64,000 bases of DNA from NCBI RefSeq assembly GCF_947499065.1, contig NZ_CANMMT010000007.1, positions 1-64,000 of the forward strand, read 5' to 3'. The notes beneath the pieces are model-generated. The model ran no database searches. It was not told the DNA's origin and saw nothing but the letters and a program-made list of their open reading frames with translations. A program made the translations under genes and the position numbers. Origin of the DNA: an uncultured Tenacibaculum sp. (GTDB taxonomy: Bacteria; Bacteroidota; Bacteroidia; Flavobacteriales; Flavobacteriaceae). This document shows, piece after piece, positions 14,047-22,603 of this stretch (positions are counted from its first letter, which is position 1; the number at the start of each line of letters is the position of its first letter).

Positions 14047-15265
14047 AAAACTATTTCAAAATATAGGTCCTGGAACTTTAGTAGCAGCAGCTTTTATTGG
14101 TCCAGGAACTGTAACATTGTGTACACTCGCAGGAGTTAATTTTGGAATGAATTTATTATGGGCAATGCTATTGTCCATTATTGCTACTATTGTATTACAA
14201 GAAATGGCGGCAAGGTTGGGGATAATTTCTCAAAAAGGATTATCGGAAGTAATTAGAGAAGAAATAAAATCGCCTTTTTTTAAACAGTTTATTACGGTTT
14301 TAATACTGTCAGCTATTGTTGTTGGGAATGCATCTTACGAAGCTGGAAATATAAGTGGTGGAATTTTAGGTTTAGAAACCGTATTTGGTAGTTGGTTATT
14401 TTCTTTTGGTGGTTTTACGGTAAATGTAATGAGTTTAATCATTGGAATCATTGCTTTTATTCTTTTATACATAGGGAATTATAAGTTTTTAGAAAGAGCT
14501 TTGGTTACTTTGGTTATTTTAATGAGTGTTTCTTTTTTAATAACAGCAATTGTAACAAAGCCAAACTTTTTGGAGATTATAAAAGGAATGTTGATTCCTA
14601 AATTCCCAGAGAAAAGTTTGTTAACGATAATAGGGCTAATAGGAACTACAGTAGTGCCATATAACTTATTTTTACATGCTTCTTTAGTAAAGGAAAAATG
14701 GAAAACTTCGGAAGATTTATCATTTGCAAAAAAAGATACAATAATTTCTATTGTGCTGGGAGGATTGGTTTCTATGGCAATTATAATTTCAGCAGCAGCT
14801 ATCAATTCATCAGAAATAAATAATGCAGCCGATTTAGCTAAAGGATTAGAACCATTATACGGAAGTTTTTCTAAATACTTCTTAGCATTAGGATTGTTTG
14901 CAGCTGGAATTACATCGGCAATAACAGCACCTTTGGCGGCGGCCTATGTAGCAAAAGGATGTTTAGGATGGAAAGAAGGATTAAAGTCTAAAAAGTTTAG
15001 AGCAGTTTGGATGTTTATTTTATTGATAGGAGTAGTGTTTTCTTCTATAGGAATAAAACCAATTGAAATTATCAAGTTTGCACAAATAGCCAATGGAATG
15101 TTGTTGCCAATTATAGCAGGAATTCTATTGTGGATTATGAATAAAAAATCATTACTAGGAAAGTATAGTAATACAAAAACTCAAAATATTATTGGGTTTT
15201 TAATTTTAGGAATTAGTATATTCTTAGGACTAAAAAGTGTTTTAAAGGTATTTGATGTATTCTAA
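14039..15265 (+). CDS. Nramp-like transporter lacking canonical metal-binding residues
   Basis: A 408-residue multi-pass membrane protein of the Nramp family (LeuT-like fold, about 11 segments). Helix 1 reads I-G-P-G-T at residues 20-24, where metal-transporting Nramps have D-P-G-N. Helix 6 reads V-V-P-Y-N where they have M-P-H. The Asp, Asn and Met that bind the metal are therefore replaced. I chose the ATG, which overlaps the previous gene by 8 nt; a TTG two codons upstream is possible. It overlaps pxpA by 11 nt. Given the operon, I infer transport of something other than a transition metal, perhaps 5-oxoproline. Nramp-like genes beside ycsF/pxpA are known in Bacillus. Confidence 0.85.
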   Translation: MIKKLFQNIGPGTLVAAAFIGPGTVTLCTLAGVNFGMNLLWAMLLSIIATIVLQEMAARLGIISQKGLSEVIREEIKSPFFKQFITVLILSAIVVGNASYEAGNISGGILGLETVFGSWLFSFGGFTVNVMSLIIGIIAFILLYIGNYKFLERALVTLVILMSVSFLITAIVTKPNFLEIIKGMLIPKFPEKSLLTIIGLIGTTVVPYNLFLHASLVKEKWKTSEDLSFAKKDTIISIVLGGLVSMAIIISAAAINSSEINNAADLAKGLEPLYGSFSKYFLALGLFAAGITSAITAPLAAAYVAKGCLGWKEGLKSKKFRAVWMFILLIGVVFSSIGIKPIEIIKFAQIANGMLLPIIAGILLWIMNKKSLLGKYSNTKTQNIIGFLILGISIFLGLKSVLKVFDVF

Positions 15266-15995
15266 ATTATCTATAGATATTAATTGTGATGTAGGCGAAG
15301 GCATTGGAAACGAAGCAACTTTGATGCCTTATATATCTTCCTGCAATATTGCATGCGGAGCACATGCTGGTAGTGTAAAAATTATTGATTATGTAATAAG
15401 TCTAGCTAAAAAGCACAAAGTGAAAATTGGAGCACATCCTTCATTTCCAGATAGAGAAAACTTTGGAAGAGTGGTATTAGATATTTCAGAAAAAGAACTT
15501 CAGTACAGTATAGAAAATCAAATTAATTTACTGAAAGAAAGGGCTGCGTTACAAGGAGAAAAACTACATCATATAAAACCACATGGCGCTTTGTATAATA
15601 TAATAGCAAAGAGTAGAAGTGTAGCACAATTGGTAATAAAAGCAATTCAAAATACTTGTCCAGAACTATTTTTATATGTTCCCTATAATTCGGTGATTGC
15701 AGAAGAAGCTTTAAAAAATAATTTGCAAATACAGTATGAAGCTTTTGCAGATAGGAATTATAATGAGGATTTGACCTTGGTGCCGAGAAGTCAAGAAAAT
15801 GCCATGATTACCGATAAAAAAGTAGTGTTTTTGCATATACAAAGGATGATTGTAGACAAAAAAGTAGCTACAATTAAAGGAGTCAAGAAAATACTAGCCG
15901 ATACTATTTGTGTGCATGGAGATACAGAGAGTGCGGAAGAATTAGTGAAGTATATTCATACAAAGCTTACAGAAAATAATATCAACGTTGTTTAA
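15255..15995 (+). CDS. pxpA: 5-oxoprolinase subunit A (LamB/YcsF family)
   Basis: A 246-residue subunit of the ATP-dependent prokaryotic 5-oxoprolinase, which opens 5-oxoproline (pyroglutamate) to glutamate together with PxpB and PxpC. Family motifs include D-I-N-C-D-V-G-E-G at the N-terminus, C-N-I-A-C-G-A-H-A-G, G-A-H-P-S-F-P-D-R and H-G-A-L-Y-N. The ATG at 15255 is preferred over the TTG one codon earlier. It overlaps both neighbours, indicating translational coupling in the order A-B-C. Confidence 0.93.
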   Translation: MYSKLSIDINCDVGEGIGNEATLMPYISSCNIACGAHAGSVKIIDYVISLAKKHKVKIGAHPSFPDRENFGRVVLDISEKELQYSIENQINLLKERAALQGEKLHHIKPHGALYNIIAKSRSVAQLVIKAIQNTCPELFLYVPYNSVIAEEALKNNLQIQYEAFADRNYNEDLTLVPRSQENAMITDKKVVFLHIQRMIVDKKVATIKGVKKILADTICVHGDTESAEELVKYIHTKLTENNINVV

Positions 15996-16707
15996 AAAGC
16001 CAACATATACATTTTTTGGAGAACGAACCATTTTAATAGAATGGACTGCAGTAATATCAGAAGAGATTATTCGAGATATTACAAGGTTTGAGCAGCTTGT
16101 AAGTTCGAAGAAATCAGAACTTATAGAAGATAGCATTATAGGCTATCATTCGTTAATGCTTGTTTATAAGGAAGAGCCTAAAAAACAAGAAATAACATCA
16201 CTACAAGAATTATATGAAGACAGTAGTGCAATTGCAGAAGAGTCAAACTATTTATGGGAAATACCAGTATGTTATGAGCCACAGTTTGGAATAGATTTAC
16301 AAGAACTAGCGAGAAACTTACAGTTAACACCAGAAGAGCTTGTACAAAAGCATAGTGCTACTCAGTATAACGTGTATTTTATAGGTTTCTTACCAGGCTT
16401 TTTATATTTAGGAGGTTTAGAAAAATGTTTGCATTTTCCTAGAAAAGCCACACCAAGATTAAAAGTAGCCAAAGGGTCGGTGGCAATAGGAGGAAGTCAA
16501 ACAGGGATTTATCCGCAGGAGAGTGCAGGAGGATGGAACATTATAGGGCAAACTCCAATATCATTGTTTGATATTACAAAAGAAACACCATGTTTTGCAA
16601 AGTCAGGAGATAAAATTCAGTTTGTGCCAATAACACTCTCAGAATACGAAAAGATAGTAGGGCAGAAGGAAAAATATCAATTAACAAAAACGTTGTTAGA
16701 TGATTAA
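15988..16707 (+). CDS. pxpB: 5-oxoprolinase subunit B
   Basis: A 239-residue subunit (KipI-like, PxpB) of 5-oxoprolinase. Conserved stretch G-F-L-P-G-F-L-Y-L, then P-R-K-A-T-P-R, G-S-V-A-I-G-G-S-Q-T-G-I-Y-P and G-G-W-N-I-I-G are family hallmarks. The start is a TTG overlapping the pxpA stop by 8 nt. No ATG is available before the conserved N-terminal beta strand (Y-T-F-F-G-E-R), so the TTG is well supported. It overlaps pxpC by 8 nt. Confidence 0.92.
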   Translation: MFKKPTYTFFGERTILIEWTAVISEEIIRDITRFEQLVSSKKSELIEDSIIGYHSLMLVYKEEPKKQEITSLQELYEDSSAIAEESNYLWEIPVCYEPQFGIDLQELARNLQLTPEELVQKHSATQYNVYFIGFLPGFLYLGGLEKCLHFPRKATPRLKVAKGSVAIGGSQTGIYPQESAGGWNIIGQTPISLFDITKETPCFAKSGDKIQFVPITLSEYEKIVGQKEKYQLTKTLLDD

Positions 16708-17545
16708 AGTATTAGCTTCTGGAATTTATAGTTCTATACAAGATACTGGTAGAAAAGGATATCGGAAAATTGGAGTGCCAGTTTCTGGAGTAATGGATGT
16801 TTATTCGGCACAATTAAGTAATAACTTATTACATAATAACGAAGATGCAGCGCTTATAGAAGTTACTTTCGGAGGTTGTAAACTAGAATTTTTAGCAGAT
16901 ACTTTTATTTGTATTACTGGAGCTGATTTTTCTCCTAAGTTAAATGATGCATCTATTAAACTAAACTCAGTACAAAGAGTTACAAAAGGAACAATATTAT
17001 CTTTTGGAAAAAGAAACTATGGGGTGCGAACGTATATAGGAGTCTTGGGAGGGTTAAAAACAGCACAGTTTCTTAATAGCCGAAGCTTTTACAAAGGAAT
17101 CACGCCAGATTTTATGTTGAAAAAAGGAGCAGTTCTACAAATAGAAACTGTAAAAAATCAATTGGAAAGAAGTTTTGCTACGGTTAAAGTACAATTAAAA
17201 CATTTTACTTCTGAAAAGATTTCGTGTTTTAAAGGTCCAGAATTTAATATGCTCTCTTCTGAACAAATAAAATTACTTCAAGAAACTCTATTTACCATTT
17301 CGTCAGATAATAGTCGTATGGGGTATCGACTTAATGAGATTGTTCCCAATAATTTTGATTCCATGTTAACTTCAGGAGTGTTACCAGGTACAGTACAATT
17401 AACGCCTTCTGGAAAATTGATTGTACTAATGCGAGACTGTCAGGTTACAGGAGGCTATCCTCGTGTATTACAACTTTCAGAAAAAGGGATTAATATACTT
17501 GCTCAAAAAACTACGGGAGATGTGTTGAGGTTTGTTGTTGAGTAA
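16700..17545 (+). CDS. pxpC: 5-oxoprolinase subunit C (biotin-dependent carboxyltransferase-like)
   Basis: A 281-residue subunit (KipA-like, PxpC). Motifs: G-x-Y-S-S-I-Q-D-T-G-R near the N-terminus, G-V-P-V-S-G-V-M-D, and S-D-N-S-R-M-G-Y-R-L near residue 210. With PxpA and PxpB it completes the 5-oxoprolinase. It is the last gene of the operon. The next gene starts 57 nt downstream, with no strong terminator between. Confidence 0.92.
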   Translation: MIKVLASGIYSSIQDTGRKGYRKIGVPVSGVMDVYSAQLSNNLLHNNEDAALIEVTFGGCKLEFLADTFICITGADFSPKLNDASIKLNSVQRVTKGTILSFGKRNYGVRTYIGVLGGLKTAQFLNSRSFYKGITPDFMLKKGAVLQIETVKNQLERSFATVKVQLKHFTSEKISCFKGPEFNMLSSEQIKLLQETLFTISSDNSRMGYRLNEIVPNNFDSMLTSGVLPGTVQLTPSGKLIVLMRDCQVTGGYPRVLQLSEKGINILAQKTTGDVLRFVVE

Positions 17546-17602
17546 ACTTTATTGGGGTGATTTTAGTTTTTATATTTTTGATGTGCTATAAATAAAGTTG
17601 TA

Positions 17603-18571
17603 ATGAAAAATAAATTATATTTTCTCATCATTGTTTTTCTGTTGTTAATTGGTTTAGTTTCGTGTAATCAAAGTAATGAATTGAAAGAAGTTCAAATACT
17701 TTTTAAGCCTTCATTTCTTTTTTCAACGAAGTTTACGGTTGATGTTAAAGAAGGTTTAATTAAACAATATACATATCAAGATAAATATAGTAATAGAGAA
17801 TGGGTTGATTCAGTTTCTTATAAAGTAAATGTTAAGGATACTCTGATTATTCATTATAAAAGAAGCTTTCATGTTGATAGTATTGTTTTAAATAAGTTTT
17901 TAAATGAGTTAAAAGCAAGTCGGTTAGATTCAACAGCAAGACATAGAGCTTCTATTTTAGATGGTATACACTATAAGTTTAGTAAAGTTTATGCATCAAA
18001 AGATACTATTTCGTTGACAAGTAATCTTATTCGTAGAAATGAAAAATCACAATTAGAGTATAAATTATTAGATGCTTTTTTTGAATTAGCCTATAAATCA
18101 ATAAATGATTATGAAGGGATTTCAGGTTTAGAAAATATTCAAGATTATTTTTATTACGGTTTACCAATAAGAAAGGTAGGAGATAATCCTTTTGAATATA
18201 GGGTTTGGGGAACAATTTCTGGATGTAGAGAAGATAATGAAGATTTTATTAAATTTTTAAACAGTTTGCCACTTGACAAACCAGTAATTTTTGATTTAAG
18301 AAATGGAAGTATTGCTTACTGTTTAAGTGAAGTATTAGAGGAGTTTAGCAAAAAAAGATTGTTGTTTTTTTATGGGGATAAAGATGCAATTAAATCGAAG
18401 AGAATTATAGAAGAGATAGAGATAGCAGAAAAAAATGGAGAAGTACTATCTGAACTAAGAAAGCAAGCTTATGAAACCCATAAAGAGATTTATGAATATT
18501 GGAAGAAAAACAAAAAGATAAACTCTTATTTAACTAAAAAAGAATTGTTACGCTTTATTATTGACAAATAG
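17603..18571 (+). CDS. Lipoprotein of unknown function
   Basis: A 322-residue protein with a lipobox (G-L-V-S-C, Cys22). The first 170 residues are beta-rich and polar. The C-terminal 100 residues are charged and helical, with E-I-E-I-A-E-K-N-G-E. I recognise no family. It precedes another unknown exported protein by 19 nt, so the two are probably cotranscribed. Its composition is more A/T- and Lys/Ile-biased than that of the pxp genes, consistent with a lineage-specific gene. Confidence 0.7.
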   Translation: MKNKLYFLIIVFLLLIGLVSCNQSNELKEVQILFKPSFLFSTKFTVDVKEGLIKQYTYQDKYSNREWVDSVSYKVNVKDTLIIHYKRSFHVDSIVLNKFLNELKASRLDSTARHRASILDGIHYKFSKVYASKDTISLTSNLIRRNEKSQLEYKLLDAFFELAYKSINDYEGISGLENIQDYFYYGLPIRKVGDNPFEYRVWGTISGCREDNEDFIKFLNSLPLDKPVIFDLRNGSIAYCLSEVLEEFSKKRLLFFYGDKDAIKSKRIIEEIEIAEKNGEVLSELRKQAYETHKEIYEYWKKNKKINSYLTKKELLRFIIDK

Positions 18572-18590
18572 TTTAAGATATAAATATGTT

Positions 18591-19388
18591 ATGAAAAAAA
18601 TAAAAACAATAGTAGTACTGATTCTTATATTAACTTTTAATTACTCCTTTTCTCAAAAGACTAAAATTATTAAAGAGTGGGTAATGAAAGATACATTATT
18701 TATTTCTCAAGTAACTAACGCTTATAACACTTCAACCAAAAATTTGTTTGAAATATTGGAAGTAGATGATGATGAATTAGAAAAATTAGGATATGATTAT
18801 TACTTAAGAACTGGAAGCAATGGAAAAGGATATATATCTTTTGAATATAAGATTCTTTACTTTAAAAATGAGATTATAGCTTATGAATTATTAGTAAATA
18901 TTCCTAGTGAGTCACGAAAAACAAAGAATTTATACAAAGAAAAATTATCAAAGCTATTTGATATTAATGATAATTTTAAAGTTAAGCCAATAAAGCTAGG
19001 GATTGAAAAAGCGTTTAAATCACTAAAATCTAAAATGGATATACCTATAGAGATTGAAAAAATAATGAGTCCTTTTATAGGAATAACTTATGGAGGTTAT
19101 TGTGGTTTTGCCGGTAGGTTGCTGCCAAATAGAGAGGTCTTTAATAAGGTGGTAAATGCTTCTAATTGTCAATTTTTATTGTACAGCATTAATCCTGCTT
19201 CAAGGATAATGGCTATAGAGTATTTTTATTGTAATCGTTCAAGTTTTAACTCAGCTCAAATTATAGAGATTGAGAAAAGAATAATTGAAATAGAAAAACA
19301 AGTGCCATTAACTAGAACTTGTTCTGGGTGTATGTATGGTAAGGATTTGACTAAAGAAATTGTGAAAAAGCTGAAGAAATGTGAGTAA
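18591..19388 (+). CDS. Exported protein of unknown function
   Basis: A 265-residue protein with a signal peptide (KTIVVLILILTFNYSFSQ). The start is the ATG before M-K-K-I-K-T; an in-frame start ten codons upstream would hide the signal and overlap the previous gene. The mature part contains a Y-G-G-Y-C-G-F-A-G segment and a C-terminal C-S-G-C motif, perhaps a disulfide. No family recognised. A clear terminator follows. Confidence 0.65.
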   Translation: MKKIKTIVVLILILTFNYSFSQKTKIIKEWVMKDTLFISQVTNAYNTSTKNLFEILEVDDDELEKLGYDYYLRTGSNGKGYISFEYKILYFKNEIIAYELLVNIPSESRKTKNLYKEKLSKLFDINDNFKVKPIKLGIEKAFKSLKSKMDIPIEIEKIMSPFIGITYGGYCGFAGRLLPNREVFNKVVNASNCQFLLYSINPASRIMAIEYFYCNRSSFNSAQIIEIEKRIIEIEKQVPLTRTCSGCMYGKDLTKEIVKKLKKCE

Positions 19389-19410
19389 AATAATAAGTTA
19401 TTGTAAATAA

Positions 19411-19441
19411 AAAACCTCACAGTTATTTACTGTGAGGTTTT
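19411..19441. terminator. Bidirectional terminator
   Basis: AAAACCTCACAG pairs with CTGTGAGGTTTT around a 7-nt loop. It lies between the convergent unknown exported gene and hppA and fits both. Confidence 0.85.
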
Positions 19442-19463
19442 ATTATTTTTTTAGTATAAAAAA

Positions 19464-21860
19464 CTATTCTTTCTTTTCGGTTTTTTCTTCTACTTCTTTG
19501 ATAACTTTTACAGAAGCATTTTTATCAGTAGTTTCTTCTACTTTTTGTTTTACTTCTTTTACGGTTCCTTCAATGGTTTCTGTTTCGGAAATTGTTTCAC
19601 CATTTTCAGTTTTTGATGTGGTAACCACAGCTACGGCAGTTTCACCATCAGTAGATTTCATTTCTACTTTGATTTCTTTTTTAACTTCGTTAGTAGCATG
19701 AGAATCTGAAGTATGTCCACCTAAAATAGGTGCAATTACCAATCCAACTAAACAAGTAAGCTTAATTAAAATATTCATAGAAGGTCCAGAAGTATCTTTA
19801 AAAGGATCACCTACCGTATCTCCAGTAACAGCAGCTTTGTGTGCATCAGAACCTTTATATGTCATTTCTCCGTTAATTTCAACACCAGCTTCGAACGATT
19901 TTTTAGCATTGTCCCAAGCACCTCCGGCATTGTTTTGGAAGATTGCCCACATTACACCAGATACACAAACTCCAGCCATATAACCACCTAATGGTTCAGC
20001 GCCAAAAACAACTCCAATAATAATTGGTGTAATAATGGTAATTAATCCTGGTAAAATCATTTCTTTTAAGGCTGCTTTTGTAGAAATATCTACACATTTA
20101 GCATATTCAGGAGTTCCAGTTCCTTCCATGATACCTGGGATTTCTCTAAACTGACGGCGTACCTCATGTACCATTTCCATAGCAGCTTTTCCCACTGATT
20201 GCATTGCTAATGCAGAGAATATTACAGGAATCATTCCTCCAACAAATAGCATAGCTAATACATCGGCTTTAAAAATGTTAATACCATCAATACCAGTAAA
20301 AGTTACATAAGCAGCAAATAAAGCTAAGGCAGTTAATGCAGCAGAAGCAATTGCAAAACCTTTTCCAACAGCTGCTGTGGTATTTCCAACAGAATCTAAT
20401 ATATCAGTGCGCTCACGTACGTGATCTTCTAATTCGCTCATTTCAGCAACCCCACCAGCATTATCGGCAATAGGTCCAAATGCATCAATTGCTAATTGCA
20501 TTGCAGTAGTTGCCATCATTGCAGAAGCAGCTAAAGCCACACCATAAAATCCAGCAAAGAAATAAGAACCATAAATAGCAGCTGCAAATAAAACAACCGA
20601 TAAGAAAGTAGATTTCATTCCTACAGCTAAACCAGCAATAATATTTGTTCCAGCACCCGTAGCACTATTTTGTACAATATCTAACACCGGTTTTTTACCT
20701 AAACTTGTGTAATAAGCAGTAACCATAGAAATTAATGCTCCTACAGCCAATCCTATACAAGCAGCCCAGAATACATTCATTGACGAAACGTCTCTTAAAC
20801 CTTCTCCAAAGAAGTTCATTTGCATTGTTTCAGGTAACATCCATTTAATTAAAAAGAAACTCGCAGCTAAGGTGATTAAAATTGAAGCCCAGTTTCCTGT
20901 GTCTAGTGCTTTCTGTACTTCTGCTTCTTTTGCAGTGTTATCTTTAATTCCAACTAAGAAAGTTCCAATGATAGATGCTACAACACCAACACCTGCTATT
21001 ACCAATGGTAATAATATAGGTCCCATATTGTTAAATTCATCAGTAAAAGGAGTTGAGGTAGACATGTCTCTAATAACATAATTACCTAATACCATTGCTG
21101 CTAAAACGGTAGCAACATACGAACCAAATAAGTCGGCACCCATTCCGGCAACATCACCTACATTATCACCTACATTATCTGCAATAGTTGCAGGGTTACG
21201 TGGATCATCTTCAGGAATACCTGCTTCTACTTTCCCTACTAAATCAGCACCAACATCGGCAGCTTTGGTATAAATACCTCCACCAACACGGGCAAATAGT
21301 GCAATAGATTCAGCTCCAAGAGAAAAACCAGCTAAGGCTTCCAAAACAATGGTCATTTCATTGTAAAAGTTTCCTTCTGTAGTTAAGAATTGTCCAATAA
21401 ATATTAAAAAGAATAAACTTAATCCTAAAACGGCTAATCCAGCTACACCAAGTCCCATTACAGTTCCACCTCCAAAAGATACTTTTAAGGCTTGTGGTAA
21501 ACTGGTTTTGGCAGCTTCAGCAGTTCTAGCATTGGCATCGGTTGCAATACGCATTCCAATGTTTCCTGCTAAGGCAGAAAATATAGCTCCTATAATAAAA
21601 GCGGGAACAATCATGATACTTGTGGTATCGACTAATTGAGAAATTCCGAACAGTGCCGCGGAGGCAATAATTACAAAAATAAGTAATAGTCGATATTCTG
21701 CGGCTAAAAAAGCAAGAGCTCCTTCTTTAATACTTTTGGAAATGGATTTCATCTTGTCATTTCCTGCATCTTGTTTTTTTACCCAGACCATTTTTATGTA
21801 CATAAAAATAAGCCCTAAAATTGCCAAGGCTATTGGCAAATAGATCATGTTTTGTTTCAT
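19464..21860 (-). CDS. hppA: Membrane-bound ion-pumping pyrophosphatase
   Basis: A 798-residue integral membrane pyrophosphatase that couples PPi hydrolysis to cation export. Substrate motifs: [21 protein letters not shown] and [12 protein letters not shown]. The stretch [10 protein letters not shown] carries Ala and Gly at positions that, in this family, mark K+-dependent enzymes. Such enzymes pump Na+, H+ or both, and I cannot decide which. After the last helix there is a charged tail of about 84 residues, rich in Glu, Lys and Thr and not part of the catalytic core. The soluble pyrophosphatase gene lies just upstream on the same strand. Confidence 0.93.
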   Translation of the reverse strand: MKQNMIYLPIALAILGLIFMYIKMVWVKKQDAGNDKMKSISKSIKEGALAFLAAEYRLLLIFVIIASAALFGISQLVDTTSIMIVPAFIIGAIFSALAGNIGMRIATDANARTAEAAKTSLPQALKVSFGGGTVMGLGVAGLAVLGLSLFFLIFIGQFLTTEGNFYNEMTIVLEALAGFSLGAESIALFARVGGGIYTKAADVGADLVGKVEAGIPEDDPRNPATIADNVGDNVGDVAGMGADLFGSYVATVLAAMVLGNYVIRDMSTSTPFTDEFNNMGPILLPLVIAGVGVVASIIGTFLVGIKDNTAKEAEVQKALDTGNWASILITLAASFFLIKWMLPETMQMNFFGEGLRDVSSMNVFWAACIGLAVGALISMVTAYYTSLGKKPVLDIVQNSATGAGTNIIAGLAVGMKSTFLSVVLFAAAIYGSYFFAGFYGVALAASAMMATTAMQLAIDAFGPIADNAGGVAEMSELEDHVRERTDILDSVGNTTAAVGKGFAIASAALTALALFAAYVTFTGIDGINIFKADVLAMLFVGGMIPVIFSALAMQSVGKAAMEMVHEVRRQFREIPGIMEGTGTPEYAKCVDISTKAALKEMILPGLITIITPIIIGVVFGAEPLGGYMAGVCVSGVMWAIFQNNAGGAWDNAKKSFEAGVEINGEMTYKGSDAHKAAVTGDTVGDPFKDTSGPSMNILIKLTCLVGLVIAPILGGHTSDSHATNEVKKEIKVEMKSTDGETAVAVVTTSKTENGETISETETIEGTVKEVKQKVEETTDKNASVKVIKEVEEKTEKKE

Positions 21861-21890
21861 GTTTAGTAATTTGATTAGTTATAAGTGTTG

Positions 21891-21920
21891 TAAATATAAC
21901 AAAATCAGCGACTAAACAAA
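21891..21920 (-). promoter_or_regulatory. Predicted hppA promoter
   Basis: Read on the minus strand: TTTG, 18 nt, TATATTTA. This is close to the Bacteroidota consensus TTTG-N19-TAnnTTTG. It lies about 30 nt upstream of the hppA start and its -33 box touches the terminator of the upstream gene. Confidence 0.55.
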
Positions 21921-21951
21921 AAACCTCTCAGATGCTTCTGAGAGGTTTTTT
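21918..21951 (-). terminator. Terminator after ppa
   Basis: AAAAAACCTCTCAG and CTGAGAGGTTTTTT form a 14-bp stem with a 6-nt loop, 24 nt past the ppa stop. It isolates ppa from hppA. Confidence 0.85.
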
Positions 21952-21974
21952 ATAAATTTTATTGAAAACTTTTA

Positions 21975-22502
21975 TTAAATAGTGAAGTTTCCGTTAGCTT
22001 TATGCTCGCTGTTTTCGTAGCGCTCAAGACATTTGTCTAAGATTTCATAAGCCTCATCAGCATTACCCCAATCACCAATATCAACTTTCTTTTTTTCTAA
22101 GTCTTTATAAACTTGGAAGAAGTGAGTGATTTCTTTTTGACGGTGTGGATTTAAGTCTGAAATATCATTATAGTTATTCCAAATTGGATCAGAAACAGGT
22201 ACACAAACTATCTTCTCATCTGGACCTTTTTCATCAGCCATGTGAAAAACACCAATAGGTTTAACTTCCATTACACACATAGGAAAAGTTGGCTCAGCAC
22301 CTAAAACTAATACGTCTAACGGATCTCCATCTAAAGCTAAAGTTTGTGGAATGAAACCATAATCTCCAGGGTACATCATTGATGAAAATAACATTCTATC
22401 AAAGCGGATTTTCCCTAAATCAAAATCATATTCGTATTTATTTCTACTTCCTTTTGGAATTTCAATTAAAACATCTACTGTCTTTCTTTCTTTTGCAGTC
22501 AT
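21975..22502 (-). CDS. ppa: Inorganic pyrophosphatase (soluble, family I)
   Basis: A 175-residue cytoplasmic enzyme hydrolysing PPi to phosphate. Family I signature D-G-D-P-L-D-V-L-V-L with the Mg2+-binding aspartates is near residue 65. E-I-P-K-G-S-R-N-K-Y-E-Y and Y-P-G-D-Y-G-F-I-P are also present. The length is standard. It lies head to tail with the membrane pyrophosphatase but is separated from it by a terminator, so the two are probably regulated independently. Confidence 0.95.
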   Translation of the reverse strand: MTAKERKTVDVLIEIPKGSRNKYEYDFDLGKIRFDRMLFSSMMYPGDYGFIPQTLALDGDPLDVLVLGAEPTFPMCVMEVKPIGVFHMADEKGPDEKIVCVPVSDPIWNNYNDISDLNPHRQKEITHFFQVYKDLEKKKVDIGDWGNADEAYEILDKCLERYENSEHKANGNFTI

Positions 22503-22603
22503 ATATCTTGCTTTTCTTCGTTTCTAAAATCGGACAGCAAAAGTACTAATTAATTACCATTTTTAAAGGGTAAGTTGCTGTTATTTTATGGTTAAAAGAA
22601 TGA

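Noticed and set aside
14479..14805. Open frame opposite the Nramp-like gene
   Set aside because: Shadow of a hydrophobic membrane protein. No family features of its own.
19432..19701. Plus-strand Ser/Thr/Phe-rich open frame opposite the end of hppA
   Set aside because: Antisense of the Glu/Lys-rich tail of the pyrophosphatase. Its composition is an artefact.
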